Assembly: GCF_014196765.1 (NCBI RefSeq)
Contig: NZ_JACIEE010000010.1
Coordinates: 124,001-188,000 of the forward strand
Length of the DNA: 64,000 bases
Origin: Mycoplana azooxidifex
Lineage (GTDB): Bacteria; Pseudomonadota; Alphaproteobacteria; Rhizobiales; Rhizobiaceae
Direction: 5' to 3'
Below, in pieces: positions 1 through 9,015 of the stretch. The notes beneath the pieces are model-generated. The model worked only from the letters and a program-made list of their open reading frames with translations. It ran no database searches and was not told the DNA's origin. Position 1 is the first letter of the stretch, and each line of letters opens with the position of its first letter. The position numbers and the translations under genes were made by a program.

Positions 1-581
1 TTGCCCTTGGCATAGAGTTCGCGCTTGGGATGGAACAGGATCTCGCAGGTGGGCGCGAAGGGCTCGACCGGCTTCTCTTCGCCGCCGAAATCGTCGAAGG
101 AGAACGGGATCGGCTGGAAGCCTTCGTCGTCTGCTACCGGGGTGGCAACCAGCGCGGGGGCCGGCTTTGCCGCCGGCGCCTCGCTTGCAGCTGGCATTTC
201 GCCGTTGGCGAGCGCCTCGAGTTCGCGGATCAGCTGCTTGCTGCGCGCTTCGTCGACACCGCCGCCGTCGCGTGCAGCGTTGGTCAGGTCGGCCAGGACG
301 TCGGCCGACTTGAGCATCACCTTCAGGACGTCCTGGTTCGGATCGAGCTTGTTGGATCGAACGCAATCAAGCGTGGTCTCGAAGACGTGGGCGAAGGACA
401 CGAGATCGTCCAGGCCGAAGGCACCTGCCCCGCCCTTGATCGAGTGCACCGCGCGGAACACCGCGTTGACGGTCTCCGGGTCGCGATCGCCATCGTTCAG
501 CTTCAAGAGACCGGATTCCAGTTCAGCGAGCTGTTCCTCGCATTCCTGGAAGAAAATCTCCTTGATTTCGTTCATATCCAT
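1..581 (-). CDS. cheA: Chemotaxis histidine kinase CheA, N-terminal part (runs off the left edge)
   Basis: The first 193 or so residues of CheA are encoded here; the rest lies beyond position 1. CheA receives signals from receptor arrays through CheW and phosphorylates CheY. The P1 (HPt) domain is visible, with the phospho-accepting histidine at residue 46 in FRAVHSIKGGAGAFG. An alanine/proline-rich linker leads towards P2. The start ATG at 581 follows a purine-rich AGG on the minus strand and gives MDMNEIKEIFF; an in-frame ATG two codons later is possible. It lies 16 bp downstream of cheY in the same operon. Assignment to the family is firm; the kinase core cannot be checked because it is outside the window. 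Confidence 0.95.
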   Translation of the reverse strand, partial: MDMNEIKEIFFQECEEQLAELESGLLKLNDGDRDPETVNAVFRAVHSIKGGAGAFGLDDLVSFAHVFETTLDCVRSNKLDPNQDVLKVMLKSADVLADLTNAARDGGGVDEARSKQLIRELEALANGEMPAASEAPAAKPAPALVATPVADDEGFQPIPFSFDDFGGEEKPVEPFAPTCEILFHPKRELYAKG

Positions 582-597
582 CGGGAGGAACCTCGAT

Positions 598-963
598 TTA
601 GGCGGTCACGCGCTCGATTGCATCGATGAGTTTGGTGGGGTCGAACGGCTTGACGATCCAGCCGGTCGCACCGGCCTGGCGGGCGCGGTTCTTCTTTTCC
701 GCATCGCTTTCGGTCGTCAGGACGAGGATGGGGATCGCACGGTACTTCTCGTTGCGGCGCACGCCCTCGATGAAGCCGAAGCCGTCGAGGCGGGGCATGT
801 TGATGTCGGTGACGATGACGTCGGGATTGGCCTCTTCCAGGACTTCCAGTCCCTCGACACCGTCCTCGGCCTGGATCGTCTCGAATCCGGCATTGTTCAG
901 TGTCACCAGAAGCATGTTCCGGATCGTCCGTGAATCATCCACGGTAAGCACCTTCTTTTTCAT
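598..963 (-). CDS. cheY: Response regulator CheY (CheY1-like)
   Basis: A single-domain receiver of 121 residues, the usual CheY length. The signature residues are all present: acidic pair D9/D10, phospho-acceptor D53 in VTDINMP, T83 in VLTTES, and K105 in IVKPFD. Phosphorylated by CheA, it either acts on the flagellar motor or serves as a phosphate sink. In Sinorhizobium the cheY placed directly before cheA is CheY1, the sink, and the position here matches that. Its ATG overlaps the stop of the upstream STAS gene (ATGA), which points to translational coupling. The CheY1 role is inferred from gene order only. Confidence 0.95.
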   Translation of the reverse strand: MKKKVLTVDDSRTIRNMLLVTLNNAGFETIQAEDGVEGLEVLEEANPDVIVTDINMPRLDGFGFIEGVRRNEKYRAIPILVLTTESDAEKKNRARQAGATGWIVKPFDPTKLIDAIERVTA

Positions 964-1259
964 CGCTGAATCTCCTTGGCCAGCAGGTGTTCAATGTTGA
1001 CGCCGATGAGTTGCATCGTCTTGAGGAAAGGCTCCGATGCCTTGGCGAACGTGTAGCTGCGCTTGTCGGCTTCCCATGTCTTGGCGGCTGCCATGAGGAC
1101 CTGGGCGCACAGCGCGCCGACGCGCTCGACGGCAGACGCGTCGATCGCCAGGTCGCTGCCCTTGAGCGCCATCAGCTTGTCGCGAAGTGCTGTCGCCTCG
1201 TTGAGATCCAGCACGGGTGCCAGGCTCAGGCTTTTCTGAGCGGCCTTCTTGCTCGCCAT
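960..1259 (-). CDS. cheS: STAS-domain chemotaxis protein, CheS-like
   Basis: A 99-residue protein with the layout of a STAS (anti-sigma antagonist-like) domain. Its position between the soluble receptor and cheY equals that of CheS in Sinorhizobium meliloti, a CheA-binding protein known to speed dephosphorylation of CheY1. The usual STAS phospho-serine position reads DASAVERVGALCAQVL, so it may not be phosphorylated. The ATG at 1259 has AAGGA about 8 bp upstream; a GTG directly before it is an alternative start. Its stop overlaps the cheY ATG. Function is taken from synteny and fold. Confidence 0.8.
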   Translation of the reverse strand: MASKKAAQKSLSLAPVLDLNEATALRDKLMALKGSDLAIDASAVERVGALCAQVLMAAAKTWEADKRSYTFAKASEPFLKTMQLIGVNIEHLLAKEIQR

Positions 1260-1386
1260 CACTGCGTTCCTTGTCTGCTTGTGTCAGTGTTGATTGTCCG
1301 AAAGGTCGGTTCGGGCGCAAACCAGCCGTCGCCTTCGCGCCGGCTGCGTCGCGATGAGAATTCGTGGCAGGGCCGCTCCTGTCGCA

Positions 1387-2976
1387 TCATCGACCCCCAT
1401 ATCCGACTGCGCGAACGGGCGCCGGGGCCGGTGCAGGCGCATCAGAGACCTGCCGGGCCACGTCGGCCTGGCGCGCAGCCGAAGGCTGCGGCTGGCGGAC
1501 ATGAAACTGGCGGATGGTCTGTCCGAGTTCGAGGATGACGGTGTGGAGATCGCCGCCGGCGCGATCGAGGCCTTCGGCCAGATCGACATCGGCGCGGGCC
1601 TGGGCGCTGATGCGACCGAGATCGGCGCCTACCGCATCGAGCCTGCCGACGCCCTCGTCGCTGGCCCGTGCGATGCCGGCGATCGCATCGTTGATGCCCG
1701 TCACCTGCACGACAATGCTGCCGATCGCATCCTGGGTGCGGTTGACGTGGTCGACGCCTGCCTCGACCTGCGCCTTGGTGCCGCTGACCAATTGCTTGAT
1801 CTCGCGGGCCGCATCGGCCGAACGCTGCGCCAGCGCGCGCACTTCCTGCGCGACCACCGCAAAGCCGCGGCCGCTGTCGCCGGCGCGCGCGGCCTCGATG
1901 CCGGCGTTCAGCGCCAGCAAGTTGGTCTGGAATGCGATCTCGTCGATGACGCCGATGATCTGGCCGATCTTTTCGGCGGACGCCTCGATGTCGGCCATCG
2001 CCGACATGGCCTCGCCGACGATCCGGCCGCTCTTTTCGGCCGATTGGCGGGTCGACTGCGCGGCGGCCTCGGCCTTGCGCGTCTCGGCAAGGTTCAGCTT
2101 GAGGCGGTCGGCGATCTCGATCATGGTCGAGGCCGTGTCTGCGAGCTCGGAAGACTGCGCCTTCGAGCGCTCGGCAAGACGGCCGGCCTGGTCGGACAGG
2201 GACTGCACCATCGCGCCCGAAACCTCGCCGCGCTCGAGGGCGGATCCGAGATGGCGCTCGACCTCTTCCAGCGCGGTATCGAGCGTGCCGGCCAGCGCAC
2301 GCCAGTCTTCCGGCATCTGCTCCCCGGTCCTGTGGGTGAAATCGAGATTGGCAAGGCTGCCGATCACCTCACCGAAGGCGAGCTCAAATGCGCCATGGTC
2401 GGCCTTGCGCTGTTCGCCCAGCGCCCGGTGATGGGTGTGGCGGAGCTCGTTGAAACGCAGCGAGACGCCGATCTCCGCATCGACCATGGCGACGCGGACG
2501 AAGGCGGTGAGAAGCTCCGAAAGTTCCTTGCGGCGGGCGTTCTTCGCGCCCGACAGGATGGACTTCGGCCAGTATTCCTCCAGTAGTCCGTCGACGACGT
2601 GTTCCATAACGATGGTGTGGCCGGAAAGGCGCCAGCGCGGATCAAGGCCCATCTGGCTCTCGGCGTCCGCCAGGACCTTCACCCGCTCCGCATAGAGGCT
2701 GTCGAAGCGCGCGTCGGTCAGGACGCTCCAGTGGGAGGCATGGAGATCATGCAGGCGATCGATCGCGCGTTCGCTCTGGAACTGCCGGGAGGCGTCGGGA
2801 AAGGTCTGGAAGCGCTGGAAGAGATCGCGAAGGGCACCTTCGACATGGCGCTCGAGGGTCTGGCGATGGTCGCGGAGGATGTCGCCGTGCGCGGGTTCCA
2901 GGCCAGCAAATCTCAGCCGGTCGCGAAGGCTTGTCGCCTGCCCCGTCTGAGCCTGTTCTGCTGGCGTCTCCTGCAC
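1387..2976 (-). CDS. Soluble globin-coupled methyl-accepting chemotaxis protein (IcpA/McpE-like)
   Basis: A 529-residue receptor without membrane segments. Residues about 15-175 form a protoglobin-type sensor (GLDPRW motif near residue 112). A helical region follows, then the hairpin tip of the signalling domain at about 335-395, including [20 protein letters not shown]. It should feed a cytoplasmic signal to CheA. The normal heme-ligating histidine of globin-coupled sensors is replaced by E106 in ADAESQMGL, so heme binding is doubtful. The gene begins with GTG after GGGGA and heads the che operon, as icpA/mcpE does in Sinorhizobium. There is no CheR/CheB-binding pentapeptide at the C-terminus. 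Confidence 0.9.
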   Translation of the reverse strand: MQETPAEQAQTGQATSLRDRLRFAGLEPAHGDILRDHRQTLERHVEGALRDLFQRFQTFPDASRQFQSERAIDRLHDLHASHWSVLTDARFDSLYAERVKVLADAESQMGLDPRWRLSGHTIVMEHVVDGLLEEYWPKSILSGAKNARRKELSELLTAFVRVAMVDAEIGVSLRFNELRHTHHRALGEQRKADHGAFELAFGEVIGSLANLDFTHRTGEQMPEDWRALAGTLDTALEEVERHLGSALERGEVSGAMVQSLSDQAGRLAERSKAQSSELADTASTMIEIADRLKLNLAETRKAEAAAQSTRQSAEKSGRIVGEAMSAMADIEASAEKIGQIIGVIDEIAFQTNLLALNAGIEAARAGDSGRGFAVVAQEVRALAQRSADAAREIKQLVSGTKAQVEAGVDHVNRTQDAIGSIVVQVTGINDAIAGIARASDEGVGRLDAVGADLGRISAQARADVDLAEGLDRAGGDLHTVILELGQTIRQFHVRQPQPSAARQADVARQVSDAPAPAPAPVRAVGYGGR

Positions 2977-3462
2977 TTTTCATCCCCATGCACAAATGCA
3001 GTATCCCGGCCATTGCTGGCCAAGCCGGTGAATTCGCCCATGGGGGAGGCAACGTCCTGCGGTTTTCGTGTTCCCGCACGGCGTCGATCGCGCGTCGGGC
3101 CGAATCCGCCCTTCGCCTGTCCATGGTCAATTTCGGTGAAGCTTGATACCGGGTCGAAACCGGTACGGGCGGTACGGCATCATGCCTGAGTGGGAAATGG
3201 TGAGTTTGCCCATTCCGACGCGTGGGACCATGTTTATGGTTAATTCCTTGCCTGAAGGTTAATGCGCTGCGGCATGGCTGTACTTTCACGGGACCGCGGC
3301 CCCGGCCGCCCACGCGTTTGCGCGCCTTTCGGCCGTGCTGCGGCCGCCATATCCCTAGAATTCGCTAGGCCGGGCGGTGTCTGGGCCAATATTTGGCAAG
3401 GCAAAAGCAAGCTTCGGGTGCTAGAAGTGCTTTCCAGACGATGATGTCCTTGGGAATGAGCA
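2977..3462. other. 486 bp gene-free stretch upstream of the chemotaxis operon
   Basis: No convincing gene lies between the receptor gene and the small open reading frame at 3463. The stretch should hold the che operon promoter. It contains two GGTTAA hexamers 19 bp apart, described separately. Confidence 0.5.
3236..3262 (-). promoter_or_regulatory. Possible CtrA-type site: TTAACCAT half-site plus second TTAACC
   Basis: Read on the minus strand, TTAACCTTCAGGC is followed after a short gap by TTAACCAT. TTAACCAT is a known CtrA half-site in alphaproteobacteria. The spacing between the two TTAA elements (15 bp) is not the canonical 7 bp, so this is a weak call. The site is about 260 bp upstream of the receptor gene that opens the che operon. 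Confidence 0.25.
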
Positions 3463-3576
3463 ATGATTGTTCTTTGGTTGAGTGCATTGATCTTGACTGT
3501 CGCAACGCTAGCAGCGGTCGCAACGCTGATCGGCTTAGACCGCCGCCAGCCCGTCCGGGCAACGGCGATTTTCTGA
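3463..3576 (+). CDS. Possible 37-residue single-pass membrane protein
   Basis: A short frame reading MIVLWLSALILTVATL and so on, ending in a basic tail (GLDRRQPVRATAIF). Residues 2-24 form one hydrophobic helix, followed by arginines, giving the look of a small inner-membrane protein. GGGA lies about 8 bp before the ATG. There is no neighbour it clearly belongs with: the che operon and rhaK are both on the other strand and point away from it or end beside it. The hydrophobic pattern and ribosome site are visible; no function can be assigned and the frame could be chance. Confidence 0.35.
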   Translation: MIVLWLSALILTVATLAAVATLIGLDRRQPVRATAIF

Positions 3577-3620
3577 TCTGAAATCTTTGGCCGGCCACGG
3601 ATCGGGGTGCCCACGGCGCC

Positions 3621-4997
3621 TCAATCGCCAGCGAGGCTGCGCCATTTTTCGACATAGGCCGCCGCAGCCTCGGGCAGCGGCGGCTCCACCGGCCGCAAGC
3701 GCGGTCTCGGCACCCCTTCCACAGCCAGGCAGGCGGCACCGACACTGGTGCCCGTGGCGCTTTCACCCACAAGCACGCGCCTGCCCGTGGCCGCCTCCAG
3801 CATCGCCAGATATCGACTGTTGCCCGAAAACGGCCCCTCGACGATGACGGGCCCGTCCGCGCCGATCAGCGACAGACAGGTCGCGCTCATGAGGGCGAGA
3901 TAGAACGCGATCACGACCTGGGCTTCGTCCTCCGTGAGTTGTCCCCGGTCGATCGTCCAGCGCGCCTGCCGACCCGGAAAGGGACCGGAATCGTCGGGAA
4001 TGGACGGCAGGATCATCGCCTGCCGCGCCAGGACGGAGGCGACTGCGTCGTCGCCGACGGGCGCATTCCTGCCGCCGAGGAGCGAGAAGGCGCGGCCGCC
4101 CATGAAGCGGGCGGACGGAACCGGGTCTCCCAGCGCATTGACGTTGACGAGCGTATCGCGCCGCTCGTCCAGTTCGCAGTGCCGGGCGCCCATCGCCATG
4201 CAGACGACCCAGGTGCCGGTCGAGACGACCGCATAGGGCGAAGGCGTGGTCAGGACATAGGGCAGGAGCGAGGCATTGGAATCGTGGATACCGCAATGGA
4301 CGGGCGTCTCCGCATCCAGTCCGGTCACGGCCGCAAGCTCTGGCAGGAGCGGCCCGAGCACGTCGGAGGCCTTGCGCAGAGGCGGCATCAGCCGGCTCCA
4401 GCCCTGTCCGGTCACCAGCGTGGAATAGCGGCGGTTCACCGGCTCCCACAGGTCGGCGTGGCAGCCGAGCGAGGTGACCTCGCCGGACAGCACGCCGGTC
4501 AACCGATACGACCAGTACTGCGCATACATCAGGATGGCGGCGGCCCGCCCGAACGCCTCGGGAAAACGGCGTGACTGCCAATAAAGCTGCATGCCGGCGT
4601 TCAGGCCGACGGGCAGCCTCGGCGTTCCCGTCTCTGAGAAGGCCGGGCGAACGGCTTCGTACTCTGCGAGCAACTCCTGGGGACCCGCATGCTCATAGTC
4701 CAGTACCGGCAGGGCCAGAGCGCCGTTTTCGTCCACCAGAGCCGCAGTCGCGCCGTGCGTCGTGACAGATATGCGATCTATCCGGCGCTCGGTGTTCAGC
4801 GCTTTCAGGCTGTCGAGAATGAAGGCCCAGAGCCGTTCGGTGTCGAAATGCGGATAGGGCGGCGCGTCCACGACGCCGTTGGGCGTGGTGCGTACGGCAA
4901 TCTCGCCGAAGCTCTCGCCATCGACGAGCGCGACCTTGGCATTCGTCTTGCCGATGTCGATGACGGCGATCGTGCGGGCCATGGGCTTGCTGCTCAT
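3621..4997 (-). CDS. rhaK: L-rhamnulose kinase of the FGGY family (RhaK)
   Basis: A 458-residue FGGY-type carbohydrate kinase. The N-terminal phosphate-binding loop reads [16 protein letters not shown], the catalytic region [13 protein letters not shown] contains the general-base aspartate, and the C-terminal ATP-binding part includes VVSTGTWVV and EGPFSGNS. It phosphorylates rhamnulose after uptake; in R. leguminosarum this protein is also needed for rhamnose transport. The ATG at 4997 overlaps the stop of rhaU (ATGA), and a second ATG five codons later is possible. It is the last gene of the rhaSTPQUK run. The role rests on synteny with the R. leguminosarum locus plus family motifs. Confidence 0.93.
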   Translation of the reverse strand: MSSKPMARTIAVIDIGKTNAKVALVDGESFGEIAVRTTPNGVVDAPPYPHFDTERLWAFILDSLKALNTERRIDRISVTTHGATAALVDENGALALPVLDYEHAGPQELLAEYEAVRPAFSETGTPRLPVGLNAGMQLYWQSRRFPEAFGRAAAILMYAQYWSYRLTGVLSGEVTSLGCHADLWEPVNRRYSTLVTGQGWSRLMPPLRKASDVLGPLLPELAAVTGLDAETPVHCGIHDSNASLLPYVLTTPSPYAVVSTGTWVVCMAMGARHCELDERRDTLVNVNALGDPVPSARFMGGRAFSLLGGRNAPVGDDAVASVLARQAMILPSIPDDSGPFPGRQARWTIDRGQLTEDEAQVVIAFYLALMSATCLSLIGADGPVIVEGPFSGNSRYLAMLEAATGRRVLVGESATGTSVGAACLAVEGVPRPRLRPVEPPLPEAAAAYVEKWRSLAGD

Positions 4998-5308
4998 TCC
5001 ATGTGGAAGACGGTGCGGAGTGGAACGGCGACCGGTTCGTTGTCCGGCCTCGTCTCCATGATGTCGGCCATGTGCGCCCACCAGCGCTTCATCACCGGGT
5101 GCTGCGGGAGGCTGTCCATCGTGTGATCGTCGCGCCGCCAGAGCACGCCGAAGAGAATATCGGTCTCCTCGTCCAGATGGATGGAGTAGTCGGAGATGCC
5201 GGCCTCCTTCAGCAAGGCCGCAAGCTCCGGCCAGATCGCGTCGTGCCGCGCCTTGTATTCCTCGGCCATGCCGGGGTTGAGGCGCATGCGGAAGGCAACC
5301 TTTTCCAT
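4994..5308 (-). CDS. rhaU: L-rhamnose mutarotase (RhaU/RhaM)
   Basis: A 104-residue protein of the RhaM family, which interconverts the alpha and beta anomers of L-rhamnose. Typical features are the opening [18 protein letters not shown], the stretch [25 protein letters not shown] with its catalytic histidine, and the C-terminal [16 protein letters not shown]. Length matches the family. It follows rhaQ by 7 bp and overlaps rhaK by 4 bp, so the three are co-translated. Acts in the cytoplasm, supplying the anomer preferred by the isomerase. Confidence 0.93.
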   Translation of the reverse strand: MEKVAFRMRLNPGMAEEYKARHDAIWPELAALLKEAGISDYSIHLDEETDILFGVLWRRDDHTMDSLPQHPVMKRWWAHMADIMETRPDNEPVAVPLRTVFHME

Positions 5309-5315
5309 CAGACCC

Positions 5316-6320
5316 TCAGTGCGCCATGCGCCGCTTCAGGCGCGTATAGAGGATCGGCAGCGCGATCACAGAGATCAGCAGCAGGCCGATGAAGATCGAC
5401 ATGACGATGCCGGGCACGTTGAGCAGGCCGAAGCCGAAGGTGACCATGCCCATGATGAAGGCCGCCAGCACCACGCCGCCGATCGTGCCGGAGCCGCCGA
5501 GGATGCTGACGCCGCCGAGCACCACCATCGTCACCACTTCCAGCTCCCAGCCGAGCGCGATCGAGGGGCGGGTCGAGCCGAGCCGCGAGGTCAGGCAGAT
5601 CGAGGCGACCGCCGACATCAGGCCAGTGAGCAGGAACAGGGTGAACTTCACCCGCGCCACCCGCACGCCGGAGAAGAGTGCTGCCGTCTGGTTGTTGCCG
5701 ATCGCATAGACTGCGCGGCCGAAGTTCGTCATGTGCAGGATCACCGCGTAGACGACGGCGAAGCCCAGGAACAGGCAGAACTCGAACGAGAACACCCACC
5801 AGACGTAGCCCTGCCCAAACCAGGCAAAGCTTGCCGGATACTCGGTGAAGGCCTGGTCGCCGAGGATGATGAAGGCAATGCCGCGGAACAGGCTCATGGT
5901 GCCGATCGTGACGACGATCGAGGGCAGCCCGAGCCGGGTCACGAGCAGGCCGTTGACGGCGCCGCAGGCAAGGCCCACCGCCAGGCCGACCGCCACCAGC
6001 GCCGGCGTGCCGAGGCCCTGGCTTGCGGCATAGCCCATGGCGGTCGAGGTCAGCGCCACGATCGAAGCGACCGAGAGATCGATCTCGCCGGCAATGATGA
6101 CGAGCGCCATGGCAAAGGCGATCATCGCCTTTTCGGTGAAGTTGAAGGTCGCGTCGGACAGGTTCCAGGGGTCGAGGAAATAGGGGGACGCCAGAGAATT
6201 GGCGACGAAGATCAGGAGCGCCACCACCACCAGCAGGCTCTCCCAGCTCTTCAGCAGGCGGGATCCCCGGCTCTGCAGCCGGTCGGGGATATGGCGGATC
6301 TGGACATGTGCCTCGGCCAT
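5316..6320 (-). CDS. rhaQ: Rhamnose ABC transporter permease RhaQ
   Basis: A 334-residue inner-membrane permease of the ribose/rhamnose (BPD_transp_2) family with eight to ten hydrophobic segments. The family motif is seen as [19 protein letters not shown] near residue 75, and the loop [19 protein letters not shown] is the ATPase-contact region. The start at 6320 ([13 protein letters not shown]) was chosen because it overlaps the rhaP stop as TGATG; the longer upstream frame is only a shadow of rhaP. It pairs with RhaP to form the membrane channel. Confidence 0.92.
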   Translation of the reverse strand: MAEAHVQIRHIPDRLQSRGSRLLKSWESLLVVVALLIFVANSLASPYFLDPWNLSDATFNFTEKAMIAFAMALVIIAGEIDLSVASIVALTSTAMGYAASQGLGTPALVAVGLAVGLACGAVNGLLVTRLGLPSIVVTIGTMSLFRGIAFIILGDQAFTEYPASFAWFGQGYVWWVFSFEFCLFLGFAVVYAVILHMTNFGRAVYAIGNNQTAALFSGVRVARVKFTLFLLTGLMSAVASICLTSRLGSTRPSIALGWELEVVTMVVLGGVSILGGSGTIGGVVLAAFIMGMVTFGFGLLNVPGIVMSIFIGLLLISVIALPILYTRLKRRMAH

Positions 6321-7297
6321 CAGTGTGCCTCCGCCTTCTTGAGAATGACCCTGCCCTTGCGCCGTTCGGCGCGCGCATTGACGGCGACGGCGATGATGAT
6401 GACCATGCCGGAGATCGCCATCTGGGCGAAGGGCGAGATGTTGATGACCGGCAGCGCGTTCTTGATGATGCCGAGGAAGAGAGCGCCAAGGACCGCACCC
6501 GGCACCGAGCCGATGCCGCCGGCGATCGAGATGCCGCCGATCACGCAGGCGGCGATGATATCGAGTTCGAAGCCGAGCGCGATGTCGACATAGGCGACCG
6601 CGTAGCGCGACACCCAGAGATAGCCGGAAAGGCCGGCCAGCGCGCCGGAAAGGCAATAGGCGAGGAAGCGGGTGCGGCCGACATCGATGCCGGTATAGAC
6701 CGCGGCATGCGGATTGCCGCCGACGGCGAAGAAGGCCCGGCCCGTCGCGGTGCGGGTCATCACGACGAACATGAGAGCGACGATGAGGACCGAGAACCAG
6801 GAGAGCGCGGGGATGCCGAAGAGATCGGCCCGCGGCAGGCCCTTGAAGGCTGCGCTCATCTGGTGGGCATTGATCCACTGGCCGCCGGTCAGCAGGAAGA
6901 TCGTGCCGCGGAAGATCGTCAGCGTCCCGAGCGTCACCACGATCGGCGGGATGTTCAGCTTCCAGACGAGCAGGCCGTTGATCGAGCCAAGGGCCGCACC
7001 CAAAGCTACCACCGCGACGATCACCAGCGGGATCGGCAGGCCGGGAAAGGCGACGTTAATAAGGCCCGCGACCATGCCGCACAGCGCAAGGTTCGCCGCC
7101 ATCGACAGGTCGATGCAGCGGGTGAGGATCACCGCCATCTGGCCGAGCGCCAGGATGATCAGGATCGAGGTGTCGTTGTAGACGCGACCGAGATTGGCGG
7201 GGGCGATGAAGCCGGGAAAGCGCAGCGTGATCAGCGCGACCAGCGCCAGGATCGCCACGACCAGCAGCGCTTCGCGGTTCTTCAGAAGCATGTTCAT
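6320..7297 (-). CDS. rhaP: Rhamnose ABC transporter permease RhaP
   Basis: A 325-residue permease of the same family as RhaQ, its heterodimer partner. It has several membrane helices, the segment AVILTRCIDLSMAANLAL equivalent to the GEIDLS motif, and CVIGGISIAGGIGSVPGAVL before the last helices. The start MNMLLKNREALL at 7297 overlaps the rhaT stop (ATGA) and its stop overlaps the rhaQ start, so translation is probably coupled through the importer genes. Confidence 0.92.
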   Translation of the reverse strand: MNMLLKNREALLVVAILALVALITLRFPGFIAPANLGRVYNDTSILIILALGQMAVILTRCIDLSMAANLALCGMVAGLINVAFPGLPIPLVIVAVVALGAALGSINGLLVWKLNIPPIVVTLGTLTIFRGTIFLLTGGQWINAHQMSAAFKGLPRADLFGIPALSWFSVLIVALMFVVMTRTATGRAFFAVGGNPHAAVYTGIDVGRTRFLAYCLSGALAGLSGYLWVSRYAVAYVDIALGFELDIIAACVIGGISIAGGIGSVPGAVLGALFLGIIKNALPVINISPFAQMAISGMVIIIAVAVNARAERRKGRVILKKAEAH

Positions 7298-8793
7298 GGC
7301 GCTATCTCCGAAATGCCTGCGGCAGCGCGAACCAGCTTCTCCGCCGAAAGCTCGGCGCGCTCGAACTGGCCGACCATCCTGCCCTCGCGCATGACGATGA
7401 CGCGATCCGACATGCCCATGATCTCGGGGATCTCCGAGGAGACCATGATGACGCTGAGACCCTGGGCAGCCAGTTCGCTCATGAAGGCGTGGACAGCGGC
7501 TTTCGAGCCGATGTCGATGCCCTTGGTCGGCTCGTCGAGGATGATCACCTTCGGCTTCGTCGCCAGCCACTTGGCGATGACGACCTTCTGCTGGTTGCCG
7601 CCCGACAGCGTGCCGACGTCCTGGTCGAGGGAGGCGGCGCGCAGGTCCAATCGCGAGGTGTATTCGCGCGCCAGCCGGAATTCCTCGGCCATGCGCAGGA
7701 AGCCGGAACGCGACGTGCGGGTCAAGGACGGCAGCGTGACGTTCTGGAAGATCGGCATGCCGATGATCGCGCCCTGCCGGCCGCGCTCTTCCGGGACGTA
7801 GACGATGCCCGCCTCGATTGCTTCAGCCGGCGAACGGATGACCAGGACCTTTCCATCCAGCCGCACGGCGCCGGCGGACGGGCGGGTGATGCCGATCAGC
7901 GACTGCATGAACTCCGAGCGCCCGGCGCCGACGAGGCCGTAGAAACCGAGGATCTCGCCGCGGCGCAGTTCGAAATTGATGTCCTCGAATTCGGTCGGAT
8001 GGCGGTAGCCGGAAACGGTCAGGACCGGCTCGCCGATCGCCACTTCCTGCTTGGGGAAGACTTGCCCGACGTCACGACCGACCATCATGCGCACGAGGTC
8101 GTCCTGCGTCGTCTCGCCGATCAGTCCCTCGCCCACCATGCGGCCATCCCGGAAGACGGTGTAGCGGTCGGCGATGCGGAAGATCTCGTCGAACTTGTGG
8201 CTGATGAAGAGGATCGCCTTGCCGTCGGCCTTGAGCCGGTCGATCAGTTCGTAGAGTTCGTGGATCTCCTTGTAGGAGAGTGCTGCGGTCGGCTCGTCCA
8301 TGATGACCACGCGGGCATCGATCGAGAGCGCGCGCGCGATCGCCACCAGATGCTTGCTGGCGATGCCGAGATCGCGCAGGCGGATCGAGGGCTCGAGACT
8401 CGCGCCGACCCGTTCCAGAAGCGTGCGGGCATCGGCGTTCATCCTTGCCCAGTCGATCAGGCCGAACCGAGTGCGCGGGGCATGGCCGAGGAAGATGTTC
8501 TCGGCGACGGAAAGCTCGTCGAAGAGCACCGTCTCCTGGTGGATCGCGGTGACGCCGGCCTTGGCGGCAGCACTTGCGGCCGCAAAGTGCGTCTCGACAC
8601 CGTCGACGCGGATGGTGCCGCCGTCCGGCTGGTAGATACCCGTAAGGATCTTCACCAGCGTCGACTTGCCGGCGCCGTTCTCGCCGACCAGGGCGGTCAC
8701 GGAGCCCGGATAGAGCGACAGCGAGACGTCGGCGAGCGCCTGCACGCCGGGAAAGGACTTGGATATCCCCTCCAGCGCGATCGCCGGCTTCAT
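7294..8793 (-). CDS. rhaT: Rhamnose ABC transporter ATPase RhaT (two ABC domains)
   Basis: A duplicated sugar-importer ATPase of about 500 residues. Domain one has Walker A GENGAGKST and Walker B VVIMDEPTAAL. Domain two has the usual degenerate loop GLVGAGRSE, signature LSGGNQQK and Walker B VIILDEPTKG. This is the RbsA/MglA pattern. The chosen start, MKPAIALEGISK at 8793, fits the family; a GTG at 8832 would add 13 residues and has a weak purine stretch, so the start is uncertain. A mosaic repeat separates it from rhaS. Confidence 0.92.
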   Translation of the reverse strand: MKPAIALEGISKSFPGVQALADVSLSLYPGSVTALVGENGAGKSTLVKILTGIYQPDGGTIRVDGVETHFAAASAAAKAGVTAIHQETVLFDELSVAENIFLGHAPRTRFGLIDWARMNADARTLLERVGASLEPSIRLRDLGIASKHLVAIARALSIDARVVIMDEPTAALSYKEIHELYELIDRLKADGKAILFISHKFDEIFRIADRYTVFRDGRMVGEGLIGETTQDDLVRMMVGRDVGQVFPKQEVAIGEPVLTVSGYRHPTEFEDINFELRRGEILGFYGLVGAGRSEFMQSLIGITRPSAGAVRLDGKVLVIRSPAEAIEAGIVYVPEERGRQGAIIGMPIFQNVTLPSLTRTSRSGFLRMAEEFRLAREYTSRLDLRAASLDQDVGTLSGGNQQKVVIAKWLATKPKVIILDEPTKGIDIGSKAAVHAFMSELAAQGLSVIMVSSEIPEIMGMSDRVIVMREGRMVGQFERAELSAEKLVRAAAGISEIAP

Positions 8794-8880
8794 CCGCGAT
8801 GTGGTCGTGTCCTGCAGCAAGGCTGGGCCCACTTCTCAGTTTTCGAAACGAATATCGACGCGGTCGCGCGACCGCGTTGT

Positions 8881-9008
8881 CCTCTTCTCCCCAGCGGGGA
8901 GAAGTGCCGAGCGTAGGCGAGGCGATGAGGGGGTTGTCCGGCACAGAGTCCGCGGCTTCCCCCTCATCCGGCCTTCGGCCACCTTCTTCCCGAGGGGAGA
9001 AGGGGACA
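8881..9008. repeat. Paired-arm palindromic mosaic repeat between rhaS and rhaT
   Basis: Two inverted arms, each with a CTTCTCCCC..GGGGAGAAG hairpin and a GATGAGGGG or CCCCTCATC edge, flank a short spacer. The same arms recur at 13191-13393, 14730-14838, 14938-15087 and, in a variant form, 25586-25787. This resembles the intergenic mosaic elements of rhizobia. Sitting just after the binding-protein gene, it may stabilise the 3' end of the rhaS message. Confidence 0.85.
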
Positions 9009-9015
9009 TCTCCCA

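Noticed and set aside
5196-7801. Long open frames opposite the rha permease genes (5196-6593 and 6308-7801)
   Set aside because: They are antisense shadows in high-GC DNA, rich in H, D, R and Q, with no motifs, and lie across well-supported rhaQ and rhaP.
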